This document shows positions 9,369 through 19,003 of a stretch of 64,000 bases of DNA, piece after piece. The stretch is taken from positions 310,001-374,000 of the forward strand of contig NZ_JAAIWM010000002.1 of assembly GCF_011008845.1 (NCBI RefSeq), written 5' to 3'. The notes beneath the pieces were generated by a model. The model worked only from the letters and a program-made list of their open reading frames with translations. It searched no databases and was not told the origin of the DNA. How positions within the stretch are numbered: the first letter of the stretch is position 1; the number at the start of each line of letters is the position of its first letter. The stretch comes from Bacillus mesophilus (GTDB lineage Bacteria > Bacillota > Bacilli > Bacillales > SA4). The position numbers and the translations under genes were made by a program.

Positions 9369-10385
9369 ATGGAAGCAAAGTTATTCAGTCCTTACCAAAT
9401 AAAAAATGTTACCCTTAAAAATCGAATTGTTATGTCTCCAATGTGTATGTATTCTTCACATGAGCAAGATGGGCAGGTTCAAAATTGGCATCTCACTCAT
9501 TATGTAAGCCGTGCTGTTGGTGGTGTTGGCTTAATTATGGTGGAAGCAACTGCTGTCACCCCACAAGGAAGAATATCCAATGGAGATCTCGGTATATGGG
9601 ATGATGATCATATACCTGGTTTAGCTAACCTAGTAGGAATGATGAAAGAACAAGGTGCTGCTACTTCTATTCAAATTGCTCATGCAGGTAGAAAAGCAAT
9701 GGTAGACGGCGAAATCATTGCCCCTTCTGCTATTGCGTTTAATGAAAAAATGAAAACACCAAAGGAAATGTCGGTGGAAGAGATTCGTGAAACGGTTCAG
9801 GCATTTAAAGCAGGTGCAAACCGTGCTAAGGAAGCTGGATTTGACATCATTGAACTTCATGGTGCTCATGGTTACTTAATAAATGAATTCTTATCACCAT
9901 TAACCAATAAACGAGAAGATCAATATGGTGGAAGTACAGAGAAACGTTATCAATTTTTACGTGAAATTATAGATGGAGTAAATCAAGTCTGGGATGGTCC
10001 TTTATTTGTTAGAGTATCTGCCAATGACTATCATCCTGAGGGGTTAACACCAGAGGATTATGTTACATATGCAAAGTGGATGAAAGAACAAGGAGTCGAT
10101 CTTATTGATGTAAGCTCCGGCGCTGTTGTCCCTGCACCAATAAACGTCTTCCCTGGATATCAAATCGGATTCTCAGAAACAATCAAGCACGGTGCTGATA
10201 TCCCAACTGGTGTAGTTGGCTTAATTACAACAGGAAATCAAGCGGAAGAAATACTACAAAATGACCGTGGTGACCTCGTGTTTCTTGCTCGTGAGTTACT
10301 GAGAGACCCTTATTGGCCAAGAACCGCTGCAAATCAGTTAGGTGTATCCATTGAACCACCAAAGCAATATGATCGTGGTTGGTAA
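9369..10385 (+). CDS. namA: NADPH dehydrogenase NamA (YqjM), old yellow enzyme
   Basis: A 338-residue FMN enzyme of the old yellow enzyme family that reduces C=C bonds of alpha,beta-unsaturated aldehydes and ketones and some nitro compounds, thought to act in detoxification. Cys26 and Tyr28 in MCMYSS match the redox-sensing Cys and active-site Tyr known in B. subtilis YqjM. The substrate-binding His pair (HGAHGY) and the D-Q-Y-G-G-S-x-E-x-R signature follow. AAAGGAG is seven bases before the ATG. It is transcribed alone, divergently from yqjN. Confidence 0.95.
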   Translation: MEAKLFSPYQIKNVTLKNRIVMSPMCMYSSHEQDGQVQNWHLTHYVSRAVGGVGLIMVEATAVTPQGRISNGDLGIWDDDHIPGLANLVGMMKEQGAATSIQIAHAGRKAMVDGEIIAPSAIAFNEKMKTPKEMSVEEIRETVQAFKAGANRAKEAGFDIIELHGAHGYLINEFLSPLTNKREDQYGGSTEKRYQFLREIIDGVNQVWDGPLFVRVSANDYHPEGLTPEDYVTYAKWMKEQGVDLIDVSSGAVVPAPINVFPGYQIGFSETIKHGADIPTGVVGLITTGNQAEEILQNDRGDLVFLARELLRDPYWPRTAANQLGVSIEPPKQYDRGW

Positions 10386-10417
10386 AAAAAGCTCGTTTTA
10401 AAATGGAATCCTTTTGG

Positions 10418-10446
10418 ACCGAAGTGAAATAGCGCTTCGGTTCTTT
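10418..10446 (+). terminator. Terminator after namA
   Basis: ACCGAAG and CTTCGGT pair around a ten-base loop, followed by TCTTTT, 33 bases after the namA stop. Confidence 0.7.
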
Positions 10447-10477
10447 TAGGCTTAATTAACTGTGGAGATGTGATGAT

Positions 10478-11089
10478 GTGGTTGCTCTATTTCATGGAGT
10501 TCTTTTATCAATTGGGCTTATTCTTCCCTTAGGGGTGCAAAATGTTTTTATCTTTAACCAGGGAGCAACACAGCCTACTTATTTTAGAGTGCTTCCTGTC
10601 GTGTTGACAGCTTCCTTATGTGATACATTCTTAATTATTTTAGCTATCTCAGGCGTATCACTCATTATTTTTAAAATAGTTTGGCTAAAAAGTTTCTTTA
10701 TATTTTTTGGAATTATTTTTTTACTTTATATGGGTTGGACAATTTGGCGTGCAACTAGTAAGAAGCACTTAGCAGAAAAACAGCGTCCCTTATCGCCTAA
10801 ACAACAAATTAGTTTTGCCTTATCAGTATCTCTTTTAAATCCACATGCTATTTTGGATACAGTAGGTGTAATTGGAACTAGCTCATTAGCGTATTCTGGA
10901 GGAGACACGTACTTATTTGCGGTAGGATGTATTGTAGTATCGTGGCTATGGTTTTTTCTTTTAGCTTACCTTGGTAAACTTATTGGAAAGCTTGACTCCA
11001 GTCAAAATCTACAACGTAATATTAACCGTCTATCTGCCATTATTATTTGGATGATTGCTGGTTTACTAGTTTATGAACTGTTATTTTAG
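10478..11089 (+). CDS. LysE/ArgO family amino acid exporter
   Basis: A 203-residue inner-membrane protein with about six transmembrane segments. The N-terminal pattern G-x-x-L-P-L-G-V-Q-N-V-F-I-F-N is typical of LysE/ArgO exporters, and a conserved NPHAILDT segment lies mid-protein. The family exports basic amino acids such as lysine or arginine; the exact substrate here is inferred only. Translation starts at GTG 10478, with GGAG ten bases upstream. A strong terminator follows the stop. Confidence 0.85.
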   Translation: MVALFHGVLLSIGLILPLGVQNVFIFNQGATQPTYFRVLPVVLTASLCDTFLIILAISGVSLIIFKIVWLKSFFIFFGIIFLLYMGWTIWRATSKKHLAEKQRPLSPKQQISFALSVSLLNPHAILDTVGVIGTSSLAYSGGDTYLFAVGCIVVSWLWFFLLAYLGKLIGKLDSSQNLQRNINRLSAIIIWMIAGLLVYELLF

Positions 11090-11094
11090 ATAAG

Positions 11095-11137
11095 AACGTT
11101 AAAAGGCTGCCCTTGTGGCAGCCTTTTAACGTTTTTT
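11095..11137. terminator. Strong terminator after the LysE-type gene
   Basis: AACGTTAAAAGGCTGCC pairs perfectly with GGCAGCCTTTTAACGTT around a five-base loop and is followed by seven T. Confidence 0.92.
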
Positions 11138-11178
11138 TAAGTTTGATAGATGGTTTTCAAAGACCTTTTTAAGGTTAT

Positions 11179-11300
11179 TGTGTGGAACCTCTATATAATT
11201 GGGTGGCTCAAGCTACTAATTGCGTGACTTATAACATAATTGCGTAAATTCAAGAGGTATTTGCGTGCAACACCGATACAATTGAGTATCTGCACAAATT
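11179..11300. repeat. Array of TTG-containing motifs spaced about 21 bp
   Basis: Copies of a degenerate motif (ATTGTGTGG, AATTGGGTGG, AATTGCGTGA, AATTGCGTAAA, TTTGCGTGCA, AATTGAGTA) have their TG steps at about 11179, 11200, 11221, 11241, 11262 and 11283, a spacing of 20-21 bp or two helical turns. It fills the gap between two convergent genes, between their terminators. A related array is at 25799-25890. Confidence 0.6.
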
Positions 11301-11333
11301 CCAATACCATGGAAGACATTATTGATTATTGAA

Positions 11334-11363
11334 AAATCCCACAGTATCAAAACTGTGGGATTT
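11334..11363. terminator. Terminator after the RND pump gene
   Basis: AAATCCCACAGT and ACTGTGGGATTT pair perfectly around a six-base loop. On the minus strand it ends in TTTTTC, 26 bases past the pump gene stop. Confidence 0.88.
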
Positions 11364-11388
11364 AAATAATGAGTAGCTTTTTTATTAA

Positions 11389-14300
11389 TTAACTCGCCGC
11401 TTCTGTAGCCTCATCTGTCTGTTTAGTCATTTTTTTACGTCGTTTACCTATTCTAGAAACGCCTATTCCGAACGCATCAAAAAGTCGGTAAACCGTCGGA
11501 ATTAATAGTAATGTAATTAATGTCGCAAACATTAACCCTGAGATAATGACAGTGGCCATTGGTGCCTGATAATTACCAGAAGATCCTGAAGCTAATGCAA
11601 GTGGAAGCATACCTCCAACTGTAGTTAAGGTTGTCATAAAAATCGGACGCACTCTGTTTTTACCTGCCTCAACTAGCGCAGCCTCTACACCATAACCCTC
11701 TTTACGTAATTGATTTGTACGATCAATTAATAAAATCGCATTATTTAAGACAATACCAATTAGCATCACAACACCCATACCAGACATAATGCTTAGCTCA
11801 CGTTGTGTTAGTAGAAGCCCTAGAATCACTCCGACTGCAGTCATTGGAATCACTGACATGACAACGATTGGGTGCGACAAGCTGTTAAACTGTACTGCCA
11901 TAACTAGATACACGAGGAAAATGGCAATCCCTAAGATCATCAGCATTTCCTGCATTAATTGTTGTTGCTGTTCTAAATCTCCTGCTACTTCCACCGTATA
12001 ACCTGGTGTGGTCTCGAAGCTCGTGATTAGCTTTTGAACGTCTCGATTTATTGCACCTAAATCACGTTCCTCAATATCTGCTGAGATTGTAATTAAACGT
12101 TCACCATCGACATGCGATATTTCATTTGGTGTATCCACACTTGCTAAAGAGATAAATGAAGACAATTCTTGATCACCAGTTGCAGTTGGAATGGTTAAAT
12201 CTAAAAGACTTGCTTTACTTTCAATCTTTTCATCCCATTTAACGTTGATTGCATAGCTCTCTTCATCAATCGATATTTCACCAACTGGCATCTGTAAAAA
12301 GCTTGTTTCAATAAATTGCTTAATTTGCATCTTGGAAAGCCCTGCATCCTCAATTGCTGCCTCATCTATTTCTATCACTTCTTGGACTGATGTACGCTCA
12401 ATCGAGTTAGCTACACCAACAATTCCATCAATTTTCTCAAGTTCTGTAATAAAATCTTGACCAATTGTTTGCAGCTCTTTAAAGTCTTCACCTTTAATGT
12501 TCACTTGAACTGGTGAACCTCCACCTGCAGACATCGGACTCGCAACATTTTGAATTGGGAGTGTATCCTGTAACTTCCTCAAAGAGCTAAATATTTCTTC
12601 ATTCACTTCTTTTTGTTCCCTTGTAATATCGTCACCTTTTGTCATATTAATAACCGTATAAAACATGTTGCCATTATCCATTAAATAGTTAGATTCCACA
12701 TCTTGTATAGAAGAAAGGATTTTATTAATCTCGGAAACAACCTTTTCCTTTTCTTCTGTAGATAAGCCTGTTTCCACCGTCACCATTAACTCCTGATAAC
12801 GATTTAGTACATCTGGCATAATAGTCATCGGAATTTTAGTTACAAACGCTAAAGAACTAACGAACATTAATATAAAGATTCCAATAACCGCAAAGCTATA
12901 TCGTTTCTTCTTTACTGACCATTGAACAGTCTTTATATATCCACGTAAAAGAGGACCTTCCTTTTTAACCTTCTTTTTCTTACTTAGCTTTAAGAAGTTT
13001 TCTGAAAGAGAAGGAATAAGGGTAAATGAAACAATGACCGAAGCAATTAAAGTGATGGCAACGACAGCAGAAAGCATCATCATAAATTGACCCATTTCTC
13101 CACCCAGTAACCCAATTGGTAGAAATACTACAATCGTCGTTAGCATGGATGCAATGACAGCTGTAGCTACTTCCTTTGTTCCTTCAATAACTGCCTTAAA
13201 ATTTGAAGTACCTTGTTCTTTCTTTCGATAAATGGATTCTAAAATGACGATGGAAGAGTCAACCATCATCCCAATTCCAAGCCCAAGCCCAATTAACGTT
13301 AACATATTAAAGCTATAATCAAACAACCACATTGCTGTAAACGTTAATAACACCGAAGTTGGTATAGAAAGACCAACAATAATAGTGGCTCTAATATTTC
13401 TTAAAAATAACATTAAAATCACAATGGCAATTATACCGCCGATTAGAATATTGCTAGTTACACCATCAATAGAATCTTTAACATAGTCCGCCTGTGCAAC
13501 CATTTCATTTAGTTCAAATCCTTCAACAAGTCCTTCTTCACGGATATTTTTGATCTCCGCACGGACTGCTTCTGCCATTTCAATTTGAGTTACATCTGAT
13601 ACACGACCTACCTGAACGAAAACAAAGTCCTTTGTACCATTCTTCCATACAAGGTTAGAATTATCTAAGGGTTGTAAAGTAACCTCTGCAATTTCCTCTA
13701 AATTAATCATACCAGTAGAGCTTACAATTTTAAGGTTTTCTAAATCCTCAACACTTGTTAACTTTGTATCCCAACGTAATGAAGGTGAATCTTCTTCACT
13801 ACTAAACTCCCCAATTGTTGCCTCACTATTACTCTGTTGGATCACTCCAACTACCTGCATGACATCAATGCCTTTTTCTGCAACCTTTTCACGATCAAAT
13901 TGAATCGCTACTTCATTTTCTTGAAATCCTGAAAGTAACACATCGTTAACTTCTTGAAGCTCTTCTAGTCTAGGTTCAAGAACATCCTTAGCAAAAGTGG
14001 TTATTTCCTTCATATCACCAGCTGATACATCCATAAAGAAATCGTAGCTCTGAGTTGTTCCCACTTGGTCTGTAACAACTTCCTTTACACCTGATATAGT
14101 AGATGTAGTCGCACTAACGATCGATTGAATTTCCTTTGTCACATCATCACCGCGACCACTTTCAATGACTACTTGAAGGGAGCTTCTACCAATGTTAGTG
14201 GTCGAATCAACACCTTCTACCCCGTCAAGTCCTAGGATTTTCTGTTCTAATGGGGTTGTTATGGTTCTCTCAACCTCGATAGCTGCCATTTCTCCAGCAT

Positions 14301-14448
14301 TCACATTAACATAAGCAGCATCAAAATCGATGGGAGGCATTAATTCTTTATCTACTTTAGTTAGTGAATAACTGCCTACAAGTAAAACAAACACTACCAT
14401 TAGTCCAATAAGAATTTTTCGCTCAACCAAAAACTTTAATAAACTCAT
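11389..14448 (-). CDS. RND efflux transporter, SwrC-like
   Basis: A 1019-residue proton-driven efflux protein of the AcrB/MMPL-type RND superfamily, close in size and pattern to B. subtilis SwrC (YerP), which exports surfactin and confers tolerance to it. It has an N-terminal helix, a large extracytoplasmic domain, a central block of helices (about residues 330-530), a second large external domain and a C-terminal helix block. The helix-4 segment GLGLGIGMMVDSSIV holds the acidic proton-relay residue. GGAG precedes the ATG at 14448; the ATG six codons earlier has no site. No adaptor or outer channel gene is adjacent, as expected in a Gram-positive cell. Confidence 0.88.
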   Translation of the reverse strand: MSLLKFLVERKILIGLMVVFVLLVGSYSLTKVDKELMPPIDFDAAYVNVNAGEMAAIEVERTITTPLEQKILGLDGVEGVDSTTNIGRSSLQVVIESGRGDDVTKEIQSIVSATTSTISGVKEVVTDQVGTTQSYDFFMDVSAGDMKEITTFAKDVLEPRLEELQEVNDVLLSGFQENEVAIQFDREKVAEKGIDVMQVVGVIQQSNSEATIGEFSSEEDSPSLRWDTKLTSVEDLENLKIVSSTGMINLEEIAEVTLQPLDNSNLVWKNGTKDFVFVQVGRVSDVTQIEMAEAVRAEIKNIREEGLVEGFELNEMVAQADYVKDSIDGVTSNILIGGIIAIVILMLFLRNIRATIIVGLSIPTSVLLTFTAMWLFDYSFNMLTLIGLGLGIGMMVDSSIVILESIYRKKEQGTSNFKAVIEGTKEVATAVIASMLTTIVVFLPIGLLGGEMGQFMMMLSAVVAITLIASVIVSFTLIPSLSENFLKLSKKKKVKKEGPLLRGYIKTVQWSVKKKRYSFAVIGIFILMFVSSLAFVTKIPMTIMPDVLNRYQELMVTVETGLSTEEKEKVVSEINKILSSIQDVESNYLMDNGNMFYTVINMTKGDDITREQKEVNEEIFSSLRKLQDTLPIQNVASPMSAGGGSPVQVNIKGEDFKELQTIGQDFITELEKIDGIVGVANSIERTSVQEVIEIDEAAIEDAGLSKMQIKQFIETSFLQMPVGEISIDEESYAINVKWDEKIESKASLLDLTIPTATGDQELSSFISLASVDTPNEISHVDGERLITISADIEERDLGAINRDVQKLITSFETTPGYTVEVAGDLEQQQQLMQEMLMILGIAIFLVYLVMAVQFNSLSHPIVVMSVIPMTAVGVILGLLLTQRELSIMSGMGVVMLIGIVLNNAILLIDRTNQLRKEGYGVEAALVEAGKNRVRPIFMTTLTTVGGMLPLALASGSSGNYQAPMATVIISGLMFATLITLLLIPTVYRLFDAFGIGVSRIGKRRKKMTKQTDEATEAAS

Positions 14449-14669
14449 TCTATCTCCTCTTTTCATAAACCTAATCTATAATCCTTACATAATTAAAATC
14501 TCACACAAGATATTATTATAGACTAAAACTGGTAAATTTGTACTATATTTACATAAATTTTACATATATAGTTTATTTTGGAATGTTCTGAGTTATTAAA
14601 CTTAAGTTTATAAATCTTCTAACATATCTAAGTAAGCTAAATTAACATGTCCTATTCAAAGTCAAAATA

Positions 14670-14690
14670 AAAAGCCCTTTAGGGCCTTTT
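14670..14690 (-). terminator. Short terminator after the acetyltransferase gene
   Basis: On the minus strand an AAAAGGCCC/GGGCTTTT stem with one bulged base is followed by TTATTTTG, 16 bases past the stop. Confidence 0.55.
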
Positions 14691-14705
14691 GAGAGAAAAA
14701 ATGAA

Positions 14706-15149
14706 TTAAAATATATAGTTTGCCAGCTGTTCGCCCCATGGTGCCATTTCCGTTTCTACAAACCCAGCTTTTTTATATGTTATTTTAGCACCATTATTTG
14801 ACGGATGATACCCGATCATAATGAGGGGAACATTAGAGGTGTTGATTTCTTTTATTTTAGTAACTACTAATTCAACTGCCTGCTTTCCATAACCGTTACC
14901 CTGGTACCGCTGATCAATCATCAAACGGTAAATCCAGTAGTTTCCGTCATCAGGGTCAATTCCAAACATAGTAAATCCTATCATCTCTTCCTCTAAGTAG
15001 ACCCCCATTGCAAGGAAGCTTTCTAAAAACTGTACTTCAGCGATTGAATATAAGTTAGATGCCATAAACCCCATTTGCTCTTCACTTACTGATAACGCGA
15101 TTGCATCTTCCCAGTTCTCTCGATTTATATTTTTTAATGTCAAATTCAA
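14706..15149 (-). CDS. GNAT family N-acetyltransferase
   Basis: A 147-residue GNAT-fold enzyme that would transfer an acetyl group from acetyl-CoA to an amine; the substrate is unknown. The acetyl-CoA binding loop (Q-R-Y-Q-G-N-G-Y-G) is clear, after the IYRLMIDQ strand and before the helix that ends in VVTKI. The spermidine-acetyltransferase-like pattern (MGFMASNLYSIAE near the start) is a weak hint only. I chose TTG at 15149 because GAGGTG lies six bases upstream; the ATG five codons earlier contains that ribosome site within its own coding stretch. Confidence 0.8.
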   Translation of the reverse strand: MNLTLKNINRENWEDAIALSVSEEQMGFMASNLYSIAEVQFLESFLAMGVYLEEEMIGFTMFGIDPDDGNYWIYRLMIDQRYQGNGYGKQAVELVVTKIKEINTSNVPLIMIGYHPSNNGAKITYKKAGFVETEMAPWGEQLANYIF

Positions 15150-15354
15150 ACAAATACACCTCATTCTTCTTAGTTCTCACTCTATCATTTATATGATACT
15201 CCTAAGAGTTCCAATCTTTCATATTAGCTACTTAGGTCATTATCCCTTCTTCTATTATAAAGAAATTTTCATCTCCTTTTTCAAATGTAACGATTTCAAG
15301 GGAATTTCGTCTTATGCAGTGAGGGAATTACAACATTAAAAAAGGGTGAACTAG

Positions 15355-16137
15355 ATGAGATGGTATAAATATTTATTTATCTTTTTTCTTTTTTTATCTG
15401 TAGCACTTATTGTTTCCTTTCTTTTTGAGAGAGATGTAGTTAATAATTCAAAAGAAGCTTTTTCAGAGAAAAAGGCTCCAGTGGTGGAAATTAAAGATTC
15501 AAAAAGCGAAGAAGAGACCAAGGATAAAATTGAAGAAAACAATGGTCGATTGGACCAGGTTAACTATAAGGGTGAACTCTACCGTGATGCTGAGACACAT
15601 TATTATCTCTTTACCACCACAAAGGACGGAAAAATTCAAGTAGAGTGGGGAGAGAACACGATAGGATCAGACTTTATAATCACTACTCAAAATTGGGAGT
15701 CTGTATATTATAATGGTGATTTGTTGCCTGCTGGAAACTATATGTTTGTTATAACAACAAATCCAGCTGAGACTTCAAGTGATTCAAATATCGTTACTTA
15801 TGATTTCAATGTTTTAGGTTTAACGTTCTGTGAACCACCTGACCCAACTCTGCCATCATTGACTGTAGAAAGTCCTGTAGAAGTTGTTAATAGATTGGGT
15901 GAAGGAGAACATACAGTTACATTTCAAGGGAAAACAGATGGGACAGAAGCAAGATTTGGTAAATTTACAAAATCAGATCTTCCTGATACTGTTATCAATA
16001 ATTCCTTTCATGAGGAAATTTCCTTTACCACATCCAGCCCAGCTTATAGTGCCTATCGAATAACAGTTATAAATAAAGCAGGAAATCGAATAAATCGGAA
16101 CTATGAATTTTTATATCCTAGTGGTAAACAAGAATAA
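15355..16137 (+). CDS. Membrane-anchored extracellular protein, unknown function
   Basis: A 260-residue protein with one N-terminal membrane helix (residues 5-23), a Lys/Glu-rich linker (about 28-62) and a beta-rich outer region. The outer part seems to hold two Ig-like or bacterial cell-surface repeats, with the second starting near LPSLTVESPVEV. Only one cysteine is present in that region. AAAGGGTG precedes the ATG. It is transcribed alone. I cannot name a family, and a surface or cell-envelope role is inferred only. Confidence 0.65.
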   Translation: MRWYKYLFIFFLFLSVALIVSFLFERDVVNNSKEAFSEKKAPVVEIKDSKSEEETKDKIEENNGRLDQVNYKGELYRDAETHYYLFTTTKDGKIQVEWGENTIGSDFIITTQNWESVYYNGDLLPAGNYMFVITTNPAETSSDSNIVTYDFNVLGLTFCEPPDPTLPSLTVESPVEVVNRLGEGEHTVTFQGKTDGTEARFGKFTKSDLPDTVINNSFHEEISFTTSSPAYSAYRITVINKAGNRINRNYEFLYPSGKQE

Positions 16138-16350
16138 TAGGAGGAGACTACCTAAGTAAGTAGTTCAGTTTTGGAGTACAAAATGATTTTTAATAAATTT
16201 TCGCATCAATTCGCGCACCTTTCCGAGACACTGTAATATATCTTGTTGAGTTTAAATTCGGGTTACGAATTCACCTGTTTTTTGACATAAAAATACCATA
16301 ACGAATTTAAGTATTCATTATGGCTGTAACCTCTAATTTAATTTCATGTT

Positions 16351-16608
16351 TTACAAAAAATAAATTAATGTCTGAACAAAAGCCAGACATATGCCAATAA
16401 GAGCTGGAACAGCCTTCAGCATAATGATCCCTTGTGATTCACTTATAAAATGGTCCATAGGATTTTTCGTAGGAGATGCTAAAAATCCTATAATACTTGA
16501 AAACTTATTTTTCCTCATCGGAAAATCTGGAATCTCTTCATCGTAAGCATCCATTTTACTTTTTAAGTAAAATTCACCTTCAAACGGATCTTTTGTCTTC
16601 AAAATCAT
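16351..16608 (-). CDS. Small membrane protein coupled to the ECF sigma factor, possible anti-sigma
   Basis: An 85-residue protein with a charged N-terminal half and one hydrophobic helix at the C-terminus (about residues 62-84). Its start overlaps the end of the ECF sigma factor gene by 29 bases, so translation is coupled. Many ECF sigma factors are held by a membrane anti-sigma encoded just downstream, with a cytoplasmic N-terminus and one helix, and this fits that layout. There is no HxxxCxxC zinc motif and no clear homology that I recognise. Confidence 0.6.
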   Translation of the reverse strand: MILKTKDPFEGEFYLKSKMDAYDEEIPDFPMRKNKFSSIIGFLASPTKNPMDHFISESQGIIMLKAVPALIGICLAFVQTLIYFL

Positions 16609-17122
16609 CGACTCCTAACAACTGCTTTAGATTTTTAATGGCCATATGAAGCCTTGATTTAACTGTCCCAATAGGAATGGATAAAATGTCTGCGATCTCT
16701 GCATTTGTCATATCATGATAATACTTTAATATGATAACTGCTCGCTGTGATTCTTGTAGTCCCATAATTGCTTCTTTAATCTCCAGTTTTTCATCATTGT
16801 TCGGAATTTCGAAGGAGGTTGGTGTTAAAAAAGGAAGTAGCTTTTGAAGCCTTTTTCTCCTGTTTAATTTATTTACCATAATGTTATATCCAATCTGAAA
16901 AAGATAAGTTTTTACATTGGCCTTATTCGAATCGAACTGATTTTTTTTCTGTTGTAACTGAAGAAATGCATCCTGGACGATATCCATGCTTAATTGTTCG
17001 TTCTTCGTATAACGGTATATAAACAAGTATAATGTTGGTTTTAACAATGTATACAGTCGATCAAGTGCATGAACCTCTCCATTTTGATAAGAATGCATTA
17101 GCTCATTAATATCATCATTCAT
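16580..17122 (-). CDS. ECF-type RNA polymerase sigma factor
   Basis: A 180-residue extracytoplasmic-function sigma factor. Region 2 (about residues 20-85) includes D-I-V-Q-D-A-F-L-Q, which contacts the -10 element. Region 4 (about 120-175) has the helix-turn-helix with NAEIADILSIPIGTVKSRL. Size and neighbours resemble the SigY group of Bacillus, but I do not assign it firmly. The ATG at 17122 has GGGGA eight bases upstream, and ATGAATGA overlaps the previous gene by eight bases. Together with the flanking membrane proteins it forms a three-gene unit, probably self-activated from the promoter at 17543-17570. Confidence 0.88.
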   Translation of the reverse strand: MNDDINELMHSYQNGEVHALDRLYTLLKPTLYLFIYRYTKNEQLSMDIVQDAFLQLQQKKNQFDSNKANVKTYLFQIGYNIMVNKLNRRKRLQKLLPFLTPTSFEIPNNDEKLEIKEAIMGLQESQRAVIILKYYHDMTNAEIADILSIPIGTVKSRLHMAIKNLKQLLGVDDFEDKRSV

Positions 17123-17489
17123 AATCAATTCCCCAACGCTCTTTTATTCCCTTCAGCACAAGTGAGATTCTAGTAATTAAGTAAATAAAACCTACTAGTG
17201 TAAAGGCTTGAGCCTGATTTGTAAAAAACTGAACAAAATTATTTTCAACTGTGTGACCTGAAGAAATTAGAAAATTTAATACTTGCACACAAATTACTGC
17301 ATAAACTGCAACTGAAATAGCTAGAGTATCAAACACATTCCAGCGAAAGAAAATGGTTGTCTTTGTAAAATCAATTTTCCTGTTTGCTTTTCTAACAACA
17401 TACTTTCTATCCATTGGAATTGCTATTGAAATAATGATGATCATAATAATGGCTGCTACAATTAATGAAACCATAAAACCGTTTAACAT
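17115..17489 (-). CDS. Membrane protein upstream of the ECF sigma factor
   Basis: A 124-residue protein with three predicted membrane segments: residues 3-24, about 48-72 and about 88-108. A basic cytoplasmic stretch follows the first helix and a charged tail (L-K-G-I-K-E-R-W-G) ends it. GGGAG is nine bases before the ATG at 17489. It is the first gene of the sigma operon and overlaps the sigma gene by eight bases. Position suggests a part in sensing or restraining the sigma factor, but no known domain is visible. Confidence 0.65.
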   Translation of the reverse strand: MLNGFMVSLIVAAIIMIIIISIAIPMDRKYVVRKANRKIDFTKTTIFFRWNVFDTLAISVAVYAVICVQVLNFLISSGHTVENNFVQFFTNQAQAFTLVGFIYLITRISLVLKGIKERWGIDYE

Positions 17490-17542
17490 ATATTTTCTCT
17501 CCCTTTTCAAAGGTTCGCTTCCTATTTCATTTGTTCACTTCT

Positions 17543-17570
17543 TATACAAATGAGTGAAGGGAAAGGTTCA
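17543..17570 (-). promoter_or_regulatory. Putative ECF-type autoregulatory promoter
   Basis: On the minus strand TGAACC, 16 bases, then TGTATA, about 55 bases before the first gene of the sigma operon. TGAAC-type -35 boxes with 16-base spacers are typical of Bacillus ECF promoters, although their -10 is more often CGTA or CGTC. The rest of the gap to 17872 shows AT-rich sequence without other clear signals. Confidence 0.45.
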
Positions 17571-17872
17571 TCGTTTTAAATATTTTTTTAAAATTCCCTA
17601 AAAATCCTCTCAAAATAATAGTTCTACACCGATAAATAATATCCTCTTAAAGCTACTTTGCTACAAACTGTAAACAGCCCCTGTACCACTAACCTTTATT
17701 TTAAATAATACGTATTTAACTTGTTAATTTACTTCCCTTTTTATATTCCAATAACAAAGTGAATAGTAGTTCGATTTAGGGTGCGAATTTGAATGTTGCA
17801 CGTCTCTTCTTTTATTTTGCCTCATTATGATATGATAAATGGGACATGGAAAAGTAGAAGGGAGAATGACCT

Positions 17873-18952
17873 ATGGAGAAGTCAGAATTTTTGGAACAAC
17901 TTAAAACACTTGCAGCTATTCAAGGTGCCCCTGGTCAAGAAATGAACGTAGTTAGGACATTGGTTGAGCAATTTTCACCTTATGCTGATTCTGTTGAGGT
18001 TGATAATATGGGAAATCTATATGCATACATGAAGGGGAATAAACCTGGACCAACCGTCATGGTTTCTGCTCACTCTGATGAAATTGGATGTGTAGTTCGT
18101 GATATTGATGAACGTGGCTTTATAAGAATAGAGCGTACTGGTGGGATGATTGAGTCCTTATTAATTGGGCGCAAGGTAAATGTAAACGGTCACTTCGGAG
18201 TAGTGGGAGTAAAGGCTGGACACCTTCAAACAGCTGAAGAACGATCAAGAATCCCTTCGATTTACGAGCTGTATGTTGATGTCGGAGCTGCTTCAAAAGA
18301 GGAAGTACATAACATGGGAATCCAAATTGGAGATCAAATTACATATGTCAGTGAAATTGAACAGTTTACAAATCCAGACTTAATTTGCGGAAAAGCAATA
18401 GATAACCGCTCATGCTGCGTGTTATTGCTTCAATTATTCAAATCACTTCATTCTGAAAAGAACTTTGCTGGAACATTAGTTGGAGTCATCGCCGTTCAAG
18501 AAGAAGTTGGTTTACGTGGTGCAAAGGTTGCAACTTACAAAGTGAATCCCGAGTTTGCGATTGTACTAGATACAATTCCTTGTGCCGATACGCCAGACAG
18601 CTTAAATAGTGGGTATCCTGTTGGAATTGGTAGAGGCCCAGTATTCCCTGCATTAGCCGGTGGTTCTGTAAGAGGTAATATCATGTCACCTCAATTTAAA
18701 AAATTACTTATTCGTTATGCTAATGAATTGGACATGCCTTATCAGCTTGCTGTTATGACAGGAGCAACAACTGATCTAGCAGCTGTTCATTTGGAAAGAG
18801 AAGGAGTCCTTGCAGGTGCAATCACCTTCGCAAGGCGCTACTCGCATTCTCCAGTAGAGGTAGCTAATCTGCGTGTTTTTGAACAAGGATTCATGCTACT
18901 CGAAAAAATGATTTTAGATAATGAGAACTGGGGAGAGCTTGGTTTTATTTAA
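17873..18952 (+). CDS. M42 family metallopeptidase (glutamyl aminopeptidase-like)
   Basis: A 359-residue cytoplasmic peptidase of the M42 family, which forms tetrahedral dodecamers and trims amino acids from small peptides. The first zinc ligand is His67 in SAHSDE; further sites are the bridging Asp in KAIDNRSC, the catalytic and metal Glu pair in VQEEVGLRGA, the Asp in VLDTIPC and the His near YSHSPVE. AAGGGAG lies before the ATG. A YjbQ-family gene follows after 51 bases, perhaps in the same transcript. Confidence 0.88.
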   Translation: MEKSEFLEQLKTLAAIQGAPGQEMNVVRTLVEQFSPYADSVEVDNMGNLYAYMKGNKPGPTVMVSAHSDEIGCVVRDIDERGFIRIERTGGMIESLLIGRKVNVNGHFGVVGVKAGHLQTAEERSRIPSIYELYVDVGAASKEEVHNMGIQIGDQITYVSEIEQFTNPDLICGKAIDNRSCCVLLLQLFKSLHSEKNFAGTLVGVIAVQEEVGLRGAKVATYKVNPEFAIVLDTIPCADTPDSLNSGYPVGIGRGPVFPALAGGSVRGNIMSPQFKKLLIRYANELDMPYQLAVMTGATTDLAAVHLEREGVLAGAITFARRYSHSPVEVANLRVFEQGFMLLEKMILDNENWGELGFI

Positions 18953-19003
18953 TGAACTTATCTTCTTAGATGAAAGGTGAATCACTAGAGCTGGAGGTAC
19001 GGG

